A stretch of DNA of 64,000 bases from Arenicola marina. Its lineage: Eukaryota; Annelida; Polychaeta; Arenicolidae. A program made the translations under genes and the position numbers. Shown here piece after piece: positions 46,940-58,767 of the stretch. The stretch's first letter is position 1. Every line of letters begins with the position of its first letter. The notes below the pieces were generated by a model. It saw only the letters and a list, made by a program, of their open reading frames with translations, ran no database searches and was not told where the DNA came from. The stretch is taken from positions 39,420,548 through 39,484,547 of the forward strand of contig OZ025253.1 of assembly GCA_964019135.1 (NCBI GenBank), in the 5' to 3' direction.

Positions 46940-47265
46940 GTAGGCCTTATGTATGTCATGTATGTATGTCATGTATGTATGTCATGTATGTATGTCATGT
47001 ATGTATGTCATGTATGCATGTCATGTATGTCATGTATGTATGTCATGTATGTATGTCATGTATGTATGTCATGTATGCATGTCATGTATGTCATGTATGT
47101 ATGTCATGTATGTATGTATGTCATGTATGTATGTCATGTATGTATGTCATGTATGTATGTCATGTATGCATGTCATGTATGTCATGTCTGTCTGTAAGTA
47201 TGTATGTCTGTATGTATGTATGTATGTATGTATGTATGTATGTATGTATGTATGTACGTATGTAT
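46940..47265 (+). repeat. TATGTATGTCATG minisatellite grading into (TATG)n
   Basis: 13-bp units alternate with shorter ATGTCATGT units, ending in a pure (TATG) run at about 47,206-47,262. It is adjacent to the 133-bp satellite. 47,270-47,940 holds no recognised gene. Confidence 0.9.
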
Positions 47266-47944
47266 AATATTTGTTGATGACAATAAATATGTAACATTGT
47301 ATCCTTCGTTCTTAAGTATTTCATGGATATTGTAGCCGCCTAATCATATGGTACCAGGGGGGGTGGGTAGGTATTCTATTAGGGCTATGTATACACATAT
47401 GGGTTAGGGGGTCATAAGGGGTGGGGAGGTGGCATATACGCTGCATATGTAGCCTAATTAGGGCAATGTGCTTACACGCTGCATACGTCGTCGGAATTAG
47501 GGCGGCGGCCACTGCAGCTGTTTGTTTTCTCTCAGTGTCAGTGTCACGAATGTTGCGCTAACCAACAATCACACACCTATAATGTAATTGATCTAGGTCT
47601 ATCTACATCTACATGTGGCAAATATTCATCATGAGTTAATGTTAATCGAAATACACATCTGAGTTAGAGCTTCCCTGCACGTAAGCTACATTCAAACACC
47701 GCGGGCAGTCGAAGCGAGCGAGGCGCACTCAAACCGGATCATCTTGTGACGTCACCAATCTCTACTCTGGGCGGGGGTTTGGAAATAGATCGTTCGCTGC
47801 TTGAGTTTATTTTGGTGACTTTAGATATTAATATTTATGGCATACGAGACATTGTAAAATAATTGCATCTGATAAATGGCTTTAGTAACCACTGAGAAAT
47901 GTATATTTGACAGTGGTTTAGAAACAAATACCCCCCCAAGAGAT

Positions 47945-49211
47945 GGACTTTAAGGCCCATTTCATGACTTTGGCATGGCACGCCGTCAGTCATTTGGCGT
48001 ATCGAGGCCTTATAGTGGGATTGGCCATGTTAACGTGTGATTATTTGCTAGCGTCCAAACTACTGCTTTGATTTTGATGCAATTTGGCAAACATGATGCC
48101 AGTAATATGGGTACATATTCCACCACATATGAGTCATCTACTTGCATTTATGTAGTCACAGCGAATTTTTTGCGCTTTCGGCAATGTCAAAATTGATCAT
48201 CCAATTACTCGAAAACTATAAAAGTGAGGTGAAATCCGAGGACACATTTCTTTTGCGTATCTCTCTGAAGAATACTCTGAAACAAACCGCGAATCTCTAG
48301 TCCAAATATTAACGAAATTACGCGGGAATACATGTTTCGTAACCATGACCATGATGTGACCTTGACCTTGGAAGCGTGACCTCGGTCAATATAATATTTT
48401 ACGCCCAAATACTAATGTCATGTCTCACGCAGCGTGTCGTTTGTCTGACATGTCCCTTTCATGGAGAAATTGAGGAGGCCTGGTTCCCGCCAAAATGGTC
48501 CCATAGGGTCCCATGTTAAATTTTGGGAATTTTTTGCGAAAGAACTATTGGGACGATTTTCAAAATTAAAACACTGTATACGAGGTACTTACGAGCCTAA
48601 TACGTGAATTAATTCTGAGCGTCATTAAGCAAAAACTCGGAACGCTATAGCGATTTTGCCGATTTTTGGTCCTATCTATCAATGGTTAAGCGAATTTCGA
48701 AAAATTCCTGTGACCTTCACCTTTGACCTACATGGCCCATCTACGAACTTAGCCTGACGGTGGGCCGTGGCATTGTCTGTGCAGAAGGAGGAGTCGATAT
48801 CTCAAACTCTTTAAAAAAAAAAAAAAAATCCAAAATTTTGAATTTTTAGCTGCCTGTGGCGCGAAAACTTTTTATCCTACGTCAAATCTGATGTCAGTAA
48901 CGCGAAAGATTTTGAGGAGCTGAGTATTTTGACACAAATTGCGGCTCTCTAGCTGCAATATTAAGAGAGCTAGAGGGCAAAATGTGTTTTGGACGTATGA
49001 CGTCATCGTGACGTTGACATTTGAGGTACGTTGCCCATCTTCGAACTCAGCCTGAGATTGGCACTTCCGCATCTTTTTGTGAATTTGGAAGTCGATATGT
49101 TAAGGCATTCGAGAGATAATGCGTGACAAGACAGACAGACAGACACACAGACAGACAGACAGACTAACCGAACACACTGACATAAGACGAAAATTGAAAA
49201 TTTTCGTCTTA
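47945..49211 (+). repeat. Dispersed repeat R, longest copy, with hairpin end
   Basis: About 1.27 kb. Contains TGACCTTGACCTTGG- and ACCTTCACCTTTGACCTAC-type phrases, GACGTCATCGTGACGTTGAC, a (CAGA)n tract (49,131-49,163) and a terminal hairpin at 49,183-49,211. It shares blocks with 43,640-43,880 and 26,280-26,870. Confidence 0.6.
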
Positions 49212-49261
49212 ATGAGGATCTCCGCTGGAGCTCACAGCGTGGGAAACTCCGCCAATGCCAG
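49212..49261 (+). CDS. Gene C exon 6, displaced last part
   Basis: ATG AGG onwards encodes MRISAGAHSVGNSANA plus AG before the donor GTTAGT. Length (16 codons + 2 nt), phase (2) and the GAH core match the end of gene B exon 6 (MTVAVGAHTLEHPGNV). The downstream exon at 50,487 has the fitting phase and gives Arg across the junction. Confidence 0.65.
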
Positions 49262-50486
49262 GTTAGTGGCACTGACTCATGTCACAGGAAAAGGAGAAGC
49301 TTGCGAGATGTTATCTTGGGACCCATACACATATGTAAGCCTGAAGAGGAATTCAAGACCAACAGTGCGTTTTCGAGGGGTTAAGACTTCTTGCACTTCT
49401 TAATTAAGGAAAATACACCTATTGGGTGCACATGTTTGTATCTTGAACCAGATAATCGCTAAATAAATGTCCCACCTAGCGCTAATTCTAGTGGCGTACC
49501 CTAAGTGCGGTCCACGCTTGCCGTCCATGTCTATTAAACAAGGGACCGCATTTGCAAAACAATCTAGAGATATTTGAATGGGATGACCACATAGCTGTTT
49601 TAACCGTAATGAAGTCATGGCGTCTGACAGTACGAATAATTCCAGCCTAACCCTCCCCATCCCAACCACTATCTCAGCAGATGGAGCTAGTTCTTCACAC
49701 TACCTCTATCCCATGCACCCCCAACCTCAAGGTCAATATGGACGGTTCCGGGGCCCCGAATGCTGAATGAAATTTGCATGTATAATACGACAAATTCAGA
49801 CATTCCGTTATCTTACGACAACAATGGATGAAAACTAGTGCGAAATAACACGGAATCTAATTTGAAACTCTTTACGCCTATGACCTCGATCTAACTTGGA
49901 AACATAGTTCGAATGTAACATGGTGTCAAATTCTTCAATATCGAATTAATTGGTCACGTACGATACGTGAAGCAAAACTTGGTGTCAAATTTAAAATATA
50001 ATTTTAGATCTGTACTTCATTTGTACGCAGTTTGCCATTTTGGGTAGCTGCGTCTCTACCTTCCCTTACTCCATATAGACTGGCATCGAGCCCCACTGAA
50101 GCGATTGCAATAGTGTCATTGGATGACCTAATGGCCTGTCACCGTCAATAACCCGAAGCGATTTGAACCCAAACGCAAAACAGAAATCACTGCTAAATAT
50201 CAAAGCAGTAAATATATCGTCATCGTGTGTTGAATTCATTAGAACAACTCCAAATTATGATGGACACTATATGGTATGGAGGAAACCATGAAACATGTCC
50301 AAAGGTCCCTACGCGTTGTGTTGCCTGGTGCACCTACGTTGGGTCCTAGGACGATATAGACGGTGGTTCATGAATGAGACGAACTTGTTGGCAGGCAGAT
50401 TGTGACGATTGTGCTTGCAATACTATGGACATTTAATTGTTTGGATTATTTTGTTATTAACACCACTGTTGTCCGTTAATTTACAG
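49262..50486 (+). other. Gene C intron 6
   Basis: Unique-looking AT-rich sequence between the displaced exon piece and the tail exons. No other gene or element is recognised. Confidence 0.5.
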
Positions 50487-50608
50487 GTTTAGTGCCTGGT
50501 TATACGGACAGCGGCAATATGCATCCTACGCACTTGAACTCGGCCCCTCGCCCGGCGCCTGTACCTCGATTCCCTGGGCAACCTCCATTGATGACGTGGG
50601 AAATAACG
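50487..50608 (+). CDS. Gene C exon 7, end of IgGFc-type domain
   Basis: The acceptor is TTACAG, phase 2 in, 1 out, with donor GTAGCT. It encodes FSAWLYGQRQYASYALELG then PSPGACTSIPWATSIDDVG. The x-F-x-x-x-L-Y-G...S-Y pattern is how this domain closes in family members such as FCGBP. Confidence 0.65.
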
Positions 50609-51039
50609 GTAGCTTTTTCTTGACTTTTAAATAGGCTTTTAAAATTAGTAGAAATTTAATGTCATGATGCTTTCTTGAACTAAATCGTAAAAATCGCACC
50701 GCCATCTACCCAGTCATTTATATCTGTGTATAATGATAAAGACTCTGCTGCCATGCTCCGTATTATTAAATTGTGGCATTGTTTTCCAGCGAACATCTAC
50801 ACATTTACTGAATATTTGATTTATTATTCAGACAAGGCCACTTCATTATTTTCGTGTTACCACAGAGATAATCAATTATGCAAATTGTACTTGAAAATGT
50901 CCACTATGTGGCCACACTCGAAGAGCCTTGCAATCTGGGGTTTATTGCCGTCATGCCGTGATTGCATTAATATGCTATCTGCACCGTTAAGGAATAAGCA
51001 ATGATTTTGTTTAGACACGATATCAATTTCATCCCACAG

Positions 51040-51278
51040 CTGTTAAGATGGGGACCTACAGTCTGAGTGTCACTGACCAGGCTGTGAGTGACCCTGGAGC
51101 CCGCCGCGCCTGTCTCTCCGCCCGGGGTTCAAGCAAGTGCTCCCTAATGTGCTCCAATGCAGCAGCCTGGTGCTGGGGCTTCGAGTTCAGCCGATCGACA
51201 GATATCTGCTGTCTGTTAGCCTACATCGGCTGCACCTCCACCCCTCAGATGGGAACCTCCGTCTGGGTCAAGGTCTAG
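51040..51278 (+). CDS. Gene C exon 8, PAN/apple-like domain and stop
   Basis: The acceptor is ATCCCACAG (phase 1). It encodes MGTYSLSVTDQAVSD, RRACLSARGSSKCSLMCSN, WCWGFEFSRSTDICC and YIGCTSTPQMG, ending VWVKV and TAG. Seven cysteines with C-x(3)-C, W-C-x-G-F-x-F and a C-C pair resemble PAN/apple modules, which bind protein or sugar in secreted proteins. The assignment is by pattern only. No clear polyadenylation signal was picked out. Confidence 0.6.
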
Positions 51279-53008
51279 CGGAACAGTCACAGAATACAGA
51301 AGTTTTTTTAAAGGCGGTTTTTTGAGACGTCTTTATTTTAGTCGGGAGTTCTTTGTGACCCTGGGACATGTTTCTGTTGACGTTGTGCCGCATGCACCCC
51401 TGTCGTCATGTTTGTCATCAATTCCACCAAATGACGATTTCTTATCACTTCTGGGCGACCGATATTTGTGTTCGTTTCATCTCACAAGCTTCCTTGTCAA
51501 GTGATATCTTAATTAGTCCGTGAGAGATAAGGATCTCGACGAGAAGTGGATTTACCCGAAACAATCTGTAAATCCGAACATGTATTTGGGAAGACTTTTT
51601 TTTGGGAAGGCTCGTCATCGCTCTGACAAGACACCTTGAGCCAGGCGAGGGCGATTGGACAGCCACGGAATATTTATTTTCAAGCCAGTGGTCTTTTTGT
51701 TACCAGATGCCATGTTTTTTTCTTAGATTCTGCTGCATTTATCGGTCGTAGTTTTCGCTCGATTTCTTGCAATGTCGGATACACGCCTTCTTGTAACGCC
51801 CTTGTTTCAGTGACGCGTCCTCCGACCAATCTGCGCCGTCCTTTCTCTTCTCTCCGTGAGACATGGGACTCAATGAGGACGTTTGGTCCATCAAGAATGA
51901 TATATCACAGTATCACTAAGCAAAATGTGTGTGTGTGGTGGGGGGGGGGGGGGGGCATTGCCATGAGTTAAATACAGCCATGATCAAGTGTAGCCATAGT
52001 TGAAAATGGGATTATCGATCTGCGTTGGTCAAGGCACATGGGGAGGGGTGCACATTGTCACGGGTTAAATCTAGCCAAGACCAAGTGTCCCCCTTGTTTC
52101 ACAAGTACTGGCATCCCTGCCAATGTTTGTTGAATTAACCGCTTATGCTTTATATATATATAGTTTCATATCATCTGTTTTCTGTGTTTTGTATTAGACC
52201 TTAGAATCTAGTATTAAAAGCTTGCAAAAGTACCGATTACTCTGTGTGGATATATTTCTAGCTTATGTCATTATACATTGCACACATCAGTAAAAAAAAC
52301 GAAAAAAAAATATATTCGTCTACTACTACAGTAGTGTCATCATTGTTATCCGAGAATGGACTTGTTTTGGAGCCCGACGGGGGCCAGGCATATTAGCATT
52401 TCTAACTTTATTTCCCTTTTTTCATCCGGTTTTGATGGCCAGATGATGCGCTCTACATCTGAGCATAAAGAGTCACCTGCGGACGAAAAACATGCGAGAT
52501 ATCATATTTATTTCAGTACCTAGCGCAAAAACTCTGAATTTGAAGATTTTAGGAGGATATAGTAACTAAGAATGGCTCTTTTGGAACTGTTTAATTACAA
52601 CAAACTCAGCTGCAAGCCCATCGTCTTTCACAGACGGATGGATGCCAACCAACAAACATTCAAATGGTATGAATCTTTGATTAAACTGAGAATTTGAATT
52701 TGAAGATATATTATTATATTTTAGGAACACATCATAACCATACAATGGATCATTAATTTCCCCATGCCATGGCTTTATGATAACGAGGATGCATGGTAAA
52801 TCCCCTGTCAAACACAGACCGAGCCCTTTTATTCTAAACCAAGTTTGCCTTCATTCGCTACTCGAGGTGACACACATCTATCCTCACCCCTCACCCTGGC
52901 CCCACCCACCCACCCTACGCTAACCCCCGCACGTCACACACCCTCCCACGGTTCTCAATCTCAATATATTACGGATCTTAGTATCTCTTATCTCTCATCC
53001 CTTTTGGT
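51279..53008. other. Spacer between gene C and the epoxide hydrolase
   Basis: The two genes converge here. Contains a G run at about 51,940-51,955, a repeat fragment at 52,381-52,473 paired with 16-108, and a pyrimidine-rich stretch at 52,880-52,945. No gene is recognised. Confidence 0.5.
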
Positions 53009-56000
53009 TCATTTCAACTTTCCTTCGAGGAACTGCCGCATGTATTGGTTGACCTCCTGAGGTGCCTCGTTCTGCACCCAGTGGCTGATGCCCTCCAGCA
53101 GCTTGATGGTGCATTCGTTCTTCACGTACGGACGACTCATCTCGGCCAGCTCGGTCTCCAGGTAGGCGTCGCTGGTGCCCCAGATGATGAGGGTCGGACA
53201 GCGGACGTAGTTGGTGGCTGGGATGGGATACTTGTACCAGACGATGGCACGATCGTAGTTCGCCATTCCGACACGGTCATCTGGAAGCAAGGAATGCGGG
53301 ACCTGGAGTTGTATTTTGTATATATGTTTAATAAGGCAATACTTGTTTGCTCTTGTTTCTGTTTCCTTTCAAGGCTTTTGCTATTGTCAGCCAAACTGGT
53401 GGTACAACATATTGGAGTCTATTGGCTGCCCCCGCAGACGACTGCTTAACTTTATTCGCTCCTCCCATGAACACGCGTTCAGCACAGTACAGTTAGACTT
53501 ATCTACGATTTGTTGTGGACACTGACAGATGTTTTCTTAATGGCGATGAGAGGAGGATTTTTTCAATGGGCAAATGTAGCAGTTGTGACTTTATGAGAGG
53601 AGCAGTTATGTTTGGACTTAGTTTTTATTCGTGGAGGTAACTTGTTTTATGGACTATGGTAACAGTTCTTCATAGACTATTGTAGCAGCTCTTTATCGAC
53701 TTAGGTAACAGTTGTTTATGGACTATGGTAACATTTGTTACTTTCCGACGAGAGACGTTTTTAGTGACTGCAGCTACTATTCCACCATCGTGGGGCCAAG
53801 GTAACACTGATTTATGAACGGTCGCATGTCGTTCTTGGCGATACGTCATTAGTCTTTTTATCGGCAAGTGCAGCAGGTCATGACAGCTTTGTGTTATTTG
53901 TTCTTTGACCAAGACACTGTTTGTGATACTAATTTAGAACACAAAGCATTTTTTTCCAGCTGTTTTCTGAACACGATAGCACTCATTTTTAGAGACACCC
54001 ACCATAGGTTTTAAACACATATTTGTAGGCCTCGAGCTCCTCCTCTGAGAAAGTTCCTGGCTTGGCGCCCCACCCCTTGGCGGTCAACACGTCCTGCACA
54101 AACTGACAGTCGTTCAGGCCAAGGTACAGCTCTCCGAAGAATGGGATCAGGTTGACCGCCTGATACCTGAATCAGAAAATGAGCTATTATAATAAGAAAT
54201 AATATGTTAAGCTGGCAAACATATTTTTATAGTACTTTAGACACAACGCCAATGGATGGTGGTTAACTGATGACTTGTGCCTCCATTTGCAAGCCATTTG
54301 GTAGCAATATTGTAACCATGCGGCAATAACATTTCTTCAAACGTACGATGTATAACCGGAAGCATGCTTGACACATGAAAACAATTAACCATATGCAAAC
54401 TTAAAACTGCTGCATATTTATGTAGTGATATTATCATGCAATTTTAACTACTATCAAAGTTAGGAAGCCATAATGCAAATAGATCAACCACGTCCACGCG
54501 GAATCCTGTATTTACAAGGTCACAACAGCAGCTACTTTGAAACATAAAGATTGTTGATGCAATAATCCAGATATCCCGGATGAAGATAGCTCCAATATTT
54601 CTGTGCCACGCAGCAAACAAGCTCAAATACTAGACACTAAACGACATTTTCTGACGTTACATCTCACCAAGTTTTGCAAATTTGCCGCATGGAAGTCTTG
54701 GACAGTTCGAAGTAGGCGTAAACATGCGGTGCGTTGAGGACGACCAGCTTATCCACGGTGTCCGGGTATTGCATGGCGAAGGACCAAGCCAGGACGCCAC
54801 CCCAGTCATGACCCACCATCGTTACCCGCTTAATGTCTGCAACGACGAGGAGGAAGACCCCGATGGACGAGTTACCAAAGTCTTAATGCATCCCAGAGGA
54901 CACCCGAATGGTCTGGTGGCTAGCGCGGTCGGCCGTGTAGGGACATATCGGACCCAAGTCAGTCGTCGTACCAAAGTTCGGGCGTTTAAGTCAAGATCAT
55001 ATTAAATATATGAATATGCATATTATACACGCATATGCATATCATACAAGAATATTCATATTAATGGATCAATATGCATAGTAATACATATATATATATA
55101 TATATATATATTAAGACATGCTGTCTAGTACCGCCTGCCGATGACAGTTTTACTCACTCACTGATGTAATCCAGCAACTCTTTGATTTCAGCAATCAGCT
55201 TGTCAATGGTATACTCTTCAACAGCCTTGGGTTTGCTGGTCTCACCGTACCCACGCAATTCAGGGGCGATAACACTTGAAAGTAAAGCTACAGTCAGATA
55301 CGCACAGGAAATCGATCGTTCTTCCACGTTAGAACGAACCGATTTTTAGTATAGGTGGTTATTGGCCTCTCCATGTATAAACTGCCAACTTGCAAATTAG
55401 TTCTTCGTCCAGAAACTATGCATACTCCCAATGCATTGGTATATTAACAAGCGGCATCGGGTGGATAATGAAAACTGGCGGGCTGCTACAGCCTGATGTC
55501 GGGCCGATAAAATGTCTAACGTCATGCAAAACTCGCGCTATTAATATTATTATGAGTTTAATTACCTCTACTTAGCTCACATATGTGCTGGGCGTTACAG
55601 GTCTCCTTGGTTCTTTGGTTTAATTCGCATACAACATTTGAAATAAAATGTGTGGCGCTTTAAAGCCTTCCAAGATCCTGCGAGCCAGTCGCCTTCTTTA
55701 TGCCATATAGGTAAATATCAGTATATGGTGACCAAGAAACGGAAAGGAAGCTAGGCAACTAGGCGGCTAGGCGGGCCATTTAAATCAATAACCACAATTA
55801 TTTCGTGCGTGACGTCATGTCGCATTGTTCTACGCCATGTAACTACGGTAACGATTGTCTAAGAAAAAGGCCGAAGGGAGGTTTGTGTCAGATTACAGGA
55901 TTTTAGCAGCATTGAGATTTAGTGCTATAGTACTAGTTAACAGGAAACTCAACTCGTAATAATAGTCAATCGCTGCCATAGGCAGGACGAGACACAGAAC

Positions 56001-57210
56001 GCGAGGCAGGGCAGATGAGATGGTGCTGATGACTTCACGCTATCACTCACTAGTAGTCGTCACACAGTGCTGCCATCTGGTTGCGCCACGTGTACCAGAA
56101 GTCTGGGAAACCGTGTAGAAAGATTACGGCAGGTTTGTCCTTGCTTCCCTTGGTCACGTAGTGCATCGTAGATTGCTGGGTCATACGCGAGTATGCAATG
56201 ATAAATGTGGTCACTTAAATATGGTCATTTGAAGGACATCAATGTGAGATATGCGTCCCAAAAAGTGACCCTTACTTGGGCGAGAAGGGAACACAAATGA
56301 TCACGTTTATTCCGCGGATGATCCAGTTGGGTTATAGTTGCATACATAAAACATTGTCAGCAGCAATGAATGGATTCAGCAGTGAATGGGTTGCTAGACA
56401 ATTGCTGAGCTCCCAAGTGCGAATGACAGAATAAATTAACTGTATTTGCCCCCATTTTTTAGCGACGAGCATATAAAGGACAATAAAGGGCGTAATAACC
56501 ATAATTAATAGCAACCATCGAAGAATGAGGCTGATAATCGTTAACTTAAAGCCGCTAATACCGCGATTTTGTCCATTTGAAAACCTGTGCTTACTGGACG
56601 CAAAGCACATTTATTACACACAAACTCGTTGTTTTATGCAAAAAATGACGTCGCAACATAACAAACCTGTTGTTTTTATACAAAAAATGAAGTCGCAACA
56701 TAACAAACTTGATGTTTTTATAGAAATAATGACGTTGCATCGTAACAAACTTGTTGTTTTTAATACAAATAATGACATCGCAACACAACAAACTTGTTTT
56801 TGTACAAATAATGACGTCGCAACATAAAAAACTTGTTGTTTTTGTACAAATAATTACGTCGCAACATAACAAACTTGATGTTTTTATACAAATAATTCCG
56901 TTGCGACATAACGTTCATTAACTATATCCAAGAAATGTATCCATAGATGAGCAATTTAATGGTGATTCGATATGCGTTCATGACAAGGATCAATCAATGA
57001 ATTTACCTTGAGACGGGCAAAGTTGTGGATGCCCAACTTGGGGTCTGTAAGCAGATTGGGTCGTAGGGGTCGCGGCTTCTTGCCGAAGTATGTCCTCGGC
57101 CCATAGTACAGAGACTTGAAGACCATAGACAATGTGATGTAGGTTCCCACAATGGCTGCGTAGATCCAGGCCGCTATAATATCGCCAAGGGGCGCGTACT
57201 CCAGCGCCAT
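53009..57210 (-). CDS. EPHX4-like: Epoxide hydrolase 4-like, membrane-anchored alpha/beta hydrolase
   Basis: Six exons: 57,210-57,007, 56,175-56,051, 55,274-55,162, 54,836-54,668, 54,166-54,003 and 53,280-53,009. All splice phases (0, 2, 1, 2, 1) agree, giving 348 residues with no break; human EPHX4 is about 360. Residues 9-31 form an N-terminal membrane anchor (IIAAWIYAAIVGTYITL). Then come the oxyanion motif HGFPDFWYTW (89-98), LRGYGET, the nucleophile in GHDWGG (Asp158), a cap with LNDCQ, the acid in WGTSDAYLE (Asp296) and the base in GISHWVQ (His325). The family opens lipid or xenobiotic epoxides to diols, or remains orphan, probably at the ER facing the cytosol. The start ATG at 57,210 is preferred because the frame above it has only a GTG. 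The lid motif reads NYDRA where relatives have N-x-Y-R. Confidence 0.93.
53640..53770 (-). repeat. Short tandem units in hydrolase intron 5
   Basis: Three or four degenerate units of about 33 bp with TTTATGGACTATGGTAACA on the top strand. The rest of 53,281-54,002 is plain intron. Confidence 0.55.
55008..55115. repeat. ATATGCAT-rich tract and (TA)n in hydrolase intron 3
   Basis: Repeated ATATGCATAT-like octamers, then a (TA)n run of about 30 bp. Introns at 54,167-54,667, 54,837-55,161 and 55,275-56,050 hold no other recognised feature. Confidence 0.7.
56628..56915. repeat. Approximately 44-bp minisatellite in hydrolase intron 1
   Basis: About six units with AATGACGTCGCAACATAACA, then AACTTGTTGTTTTTATACAA. 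Each unit contains a TGACGTCG core, partly decayed. Confidence 0.85.
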
Positions 57211-57219
57211 CTGCGGCAC

Positions 57220-57797
57220 GCGTAGTATAATAAGTAAAATAAGAAAAACTTGGTGTTCAAGGTAAACCTTTCTTACTGTACTAGAAGCAGAAATTGAAAA
57301 ACTGCTGCAGTTATTTTTTTGAAACTCCAGATTTACTATTGTACAAAAAAGTCCAACATTTTACTGATACTAAGTTAACTTTCTTCAAAATATGTTTAGG
57401 TTTAGACCTGGCTTCCCATTGACAAAGTGGACACATAATCGAAACTGGACTTTTCAAGCACCTTTGAATTGTGTCCTAGTTCAAACCAAGTCTAACTTGC
57501 TTAAACCTTGCACGTTTTTTTTATCAAGTCGAGCTTACGACTATATTGACGTTCTGTTTTACCAGCTTAAAGTCCTCAGCTATGTTACATTTTAAGTATA
57601 TGTTAAAAGCTTCCTATATATGTTTTGAGATGGATGAGAATTGCGTCATCAGGAAAAGTGATCCCACCTCGCCGTCTCGGCCGCCATTTAATGGTTTGGT
57701 TTCGCAAATACCCGCCATCTTGGAAAAGCATGACTGGTTCAAGAGTTCGGGTGGTGTATGTGAGAGTGAGACCTTGACATATTACTATTATATATCG
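57220..57797. other. Upstream region of the hydrolase gene
   Basis: AT-rich 5' flank read leftwards into the gene. No clear TATA box or CpG island. It ends where the 3-kb tandem duplication begins. Confidence 0.4.
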
Positions 57798-58767
57798 AAG
57801 CCGTATTGATAAGGACGATGTCGGGTACGATATAACAGACGTGATAAGGTCAGCGTGCAGCGTACGTACCTCGGTTCATCGGAAGTCTTATCATCAAAGG
57901 AACAAGGAAAGATACGCCAACAGGTGTCGACGAATGTCTGACGGGGGGGAAAGGTCAGAAACCGACCTAATGTCATCGTTTTCCTTTTACATGCCTGTGT
58001 CATCTATCGTCCATGTTAGAGCCCACAGAGGGAATTATTATTACAGTAACTGGTAGGAGTGAGTGGTACGTGAGCTATCTTTAGGCAATGATTCGCGCCC
58101 GGGTGCGATAGACAAGGGATAGTATGTAATCACATCACGGTATTTGGTGTTGGATCGGGTGGTTAACCCGTTATGTTCTGTGTCGAAGTGATATTTAACT
58201 CTCATGCTGTGTCTTCGAGAGGCGGGTGAAATAAATTCGTGACATATGGAAAGAAAAGTAACTCATTCGCAAAAGCTACTCTAACACGTATGCTGGAAAA
58301 TTTTAATTTATATGTAACATACTTTATCACAATTCAATGGTATACATGTAGTTTTCAACTGTAGAATTTCGCGCCCGGGGAAGGCGGATTTATCAAGCAC
58401 TACATCTGATTACTATGGCTATAACTGCACATTAATTGAAACATTCCGTTTCCAGAGCAATATCATGCAGATGGCTTGCCAACTACGCCTTTACTGCCAA
58501 CGTATTGGTGCATTGTCCAGGACAGCAATACACATTTGAGGTTTATATTCTCAATAGAGCGTTTCACAATATTTATGTGATCACTGACACCCCCCAGCCC
58601 CCCCCCCCCCCACCCACCCTGTTTCTATTATATATGTAAGTCGAAATATAATGCAAATCAATATTGATACCAATGGACAAATACTAGAACAAGATTTGGA
58701 CCGTTCCAATTCTTACTGCTTCTCAAAATTGAAATTCCTTTAGAGTCTAATAGACGCATGATTTTGT

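Larger units (their letters stand above)
43596..49211. mobile_element. Insertion block (5.6 kb, repeats) splitting gene C exon 6
   Basis: Everything between the two exon 6 parts is repeat-like. An AGACGAAAATTT motif sits near the left edge (43,626-43,637). The right edge is a perfect hairpin, TAAGACGAAAATT with its complement AATTTTCGTCTTA (49,183-49,211). This suggests terminal inverted repeats of one element with later insertions and satellites nested inside. The left edge has about 30 unexplained bases and no clean target duplication, so the ends are tentative. No transposase is recognisable. Confidence 0.55.
31071..51278 (+). pseudogene. Gene C: IgGFc-binding domain plus PAN-like domain, damaged
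   Basis: Exons: 31,071-31,122, 31,793-32,062, 36,204-36,283 (partial), 36,894-37,049, 37,448-37,661, 43,204-43,595 continuing at 49,212-49,261, 50,487-50,608 and 51,040-51,278. The phases of the undamaged joins all agree. The intended product is a secreted protein: signal peptide, one IgGFc-binding N-terminal-type domain ending FSAWLYGQRQYASYALELG, then a short seven-cysteine PAN/apple-like domain and a stop. Two lesions are visible. Exon 3 lost its acceptor and first 72 bp, and skipping it would break the frame because exon 2 ends in phase 1 and exon 4 starts in phase 0. Exon 6 is split by 5.6 kb of repeats. A functional transcript would need unusual splicing, so it is called a probable pseudogene. 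The tail exons could still serve another allele. Confidence 0.65.

Noticed and set aside
46922-47277. Met/Tyr/Val/Cys-rich open frames of about 100 codons in three overlapping phases
   Set aside because: Translation of a TATGTATGTCATG tandem array, not a gene.
57211-57219. Hydrolase start three codons upstream
   Set aside because: That codon is GTG. The first ATG in frame is at 57,210-57,208.
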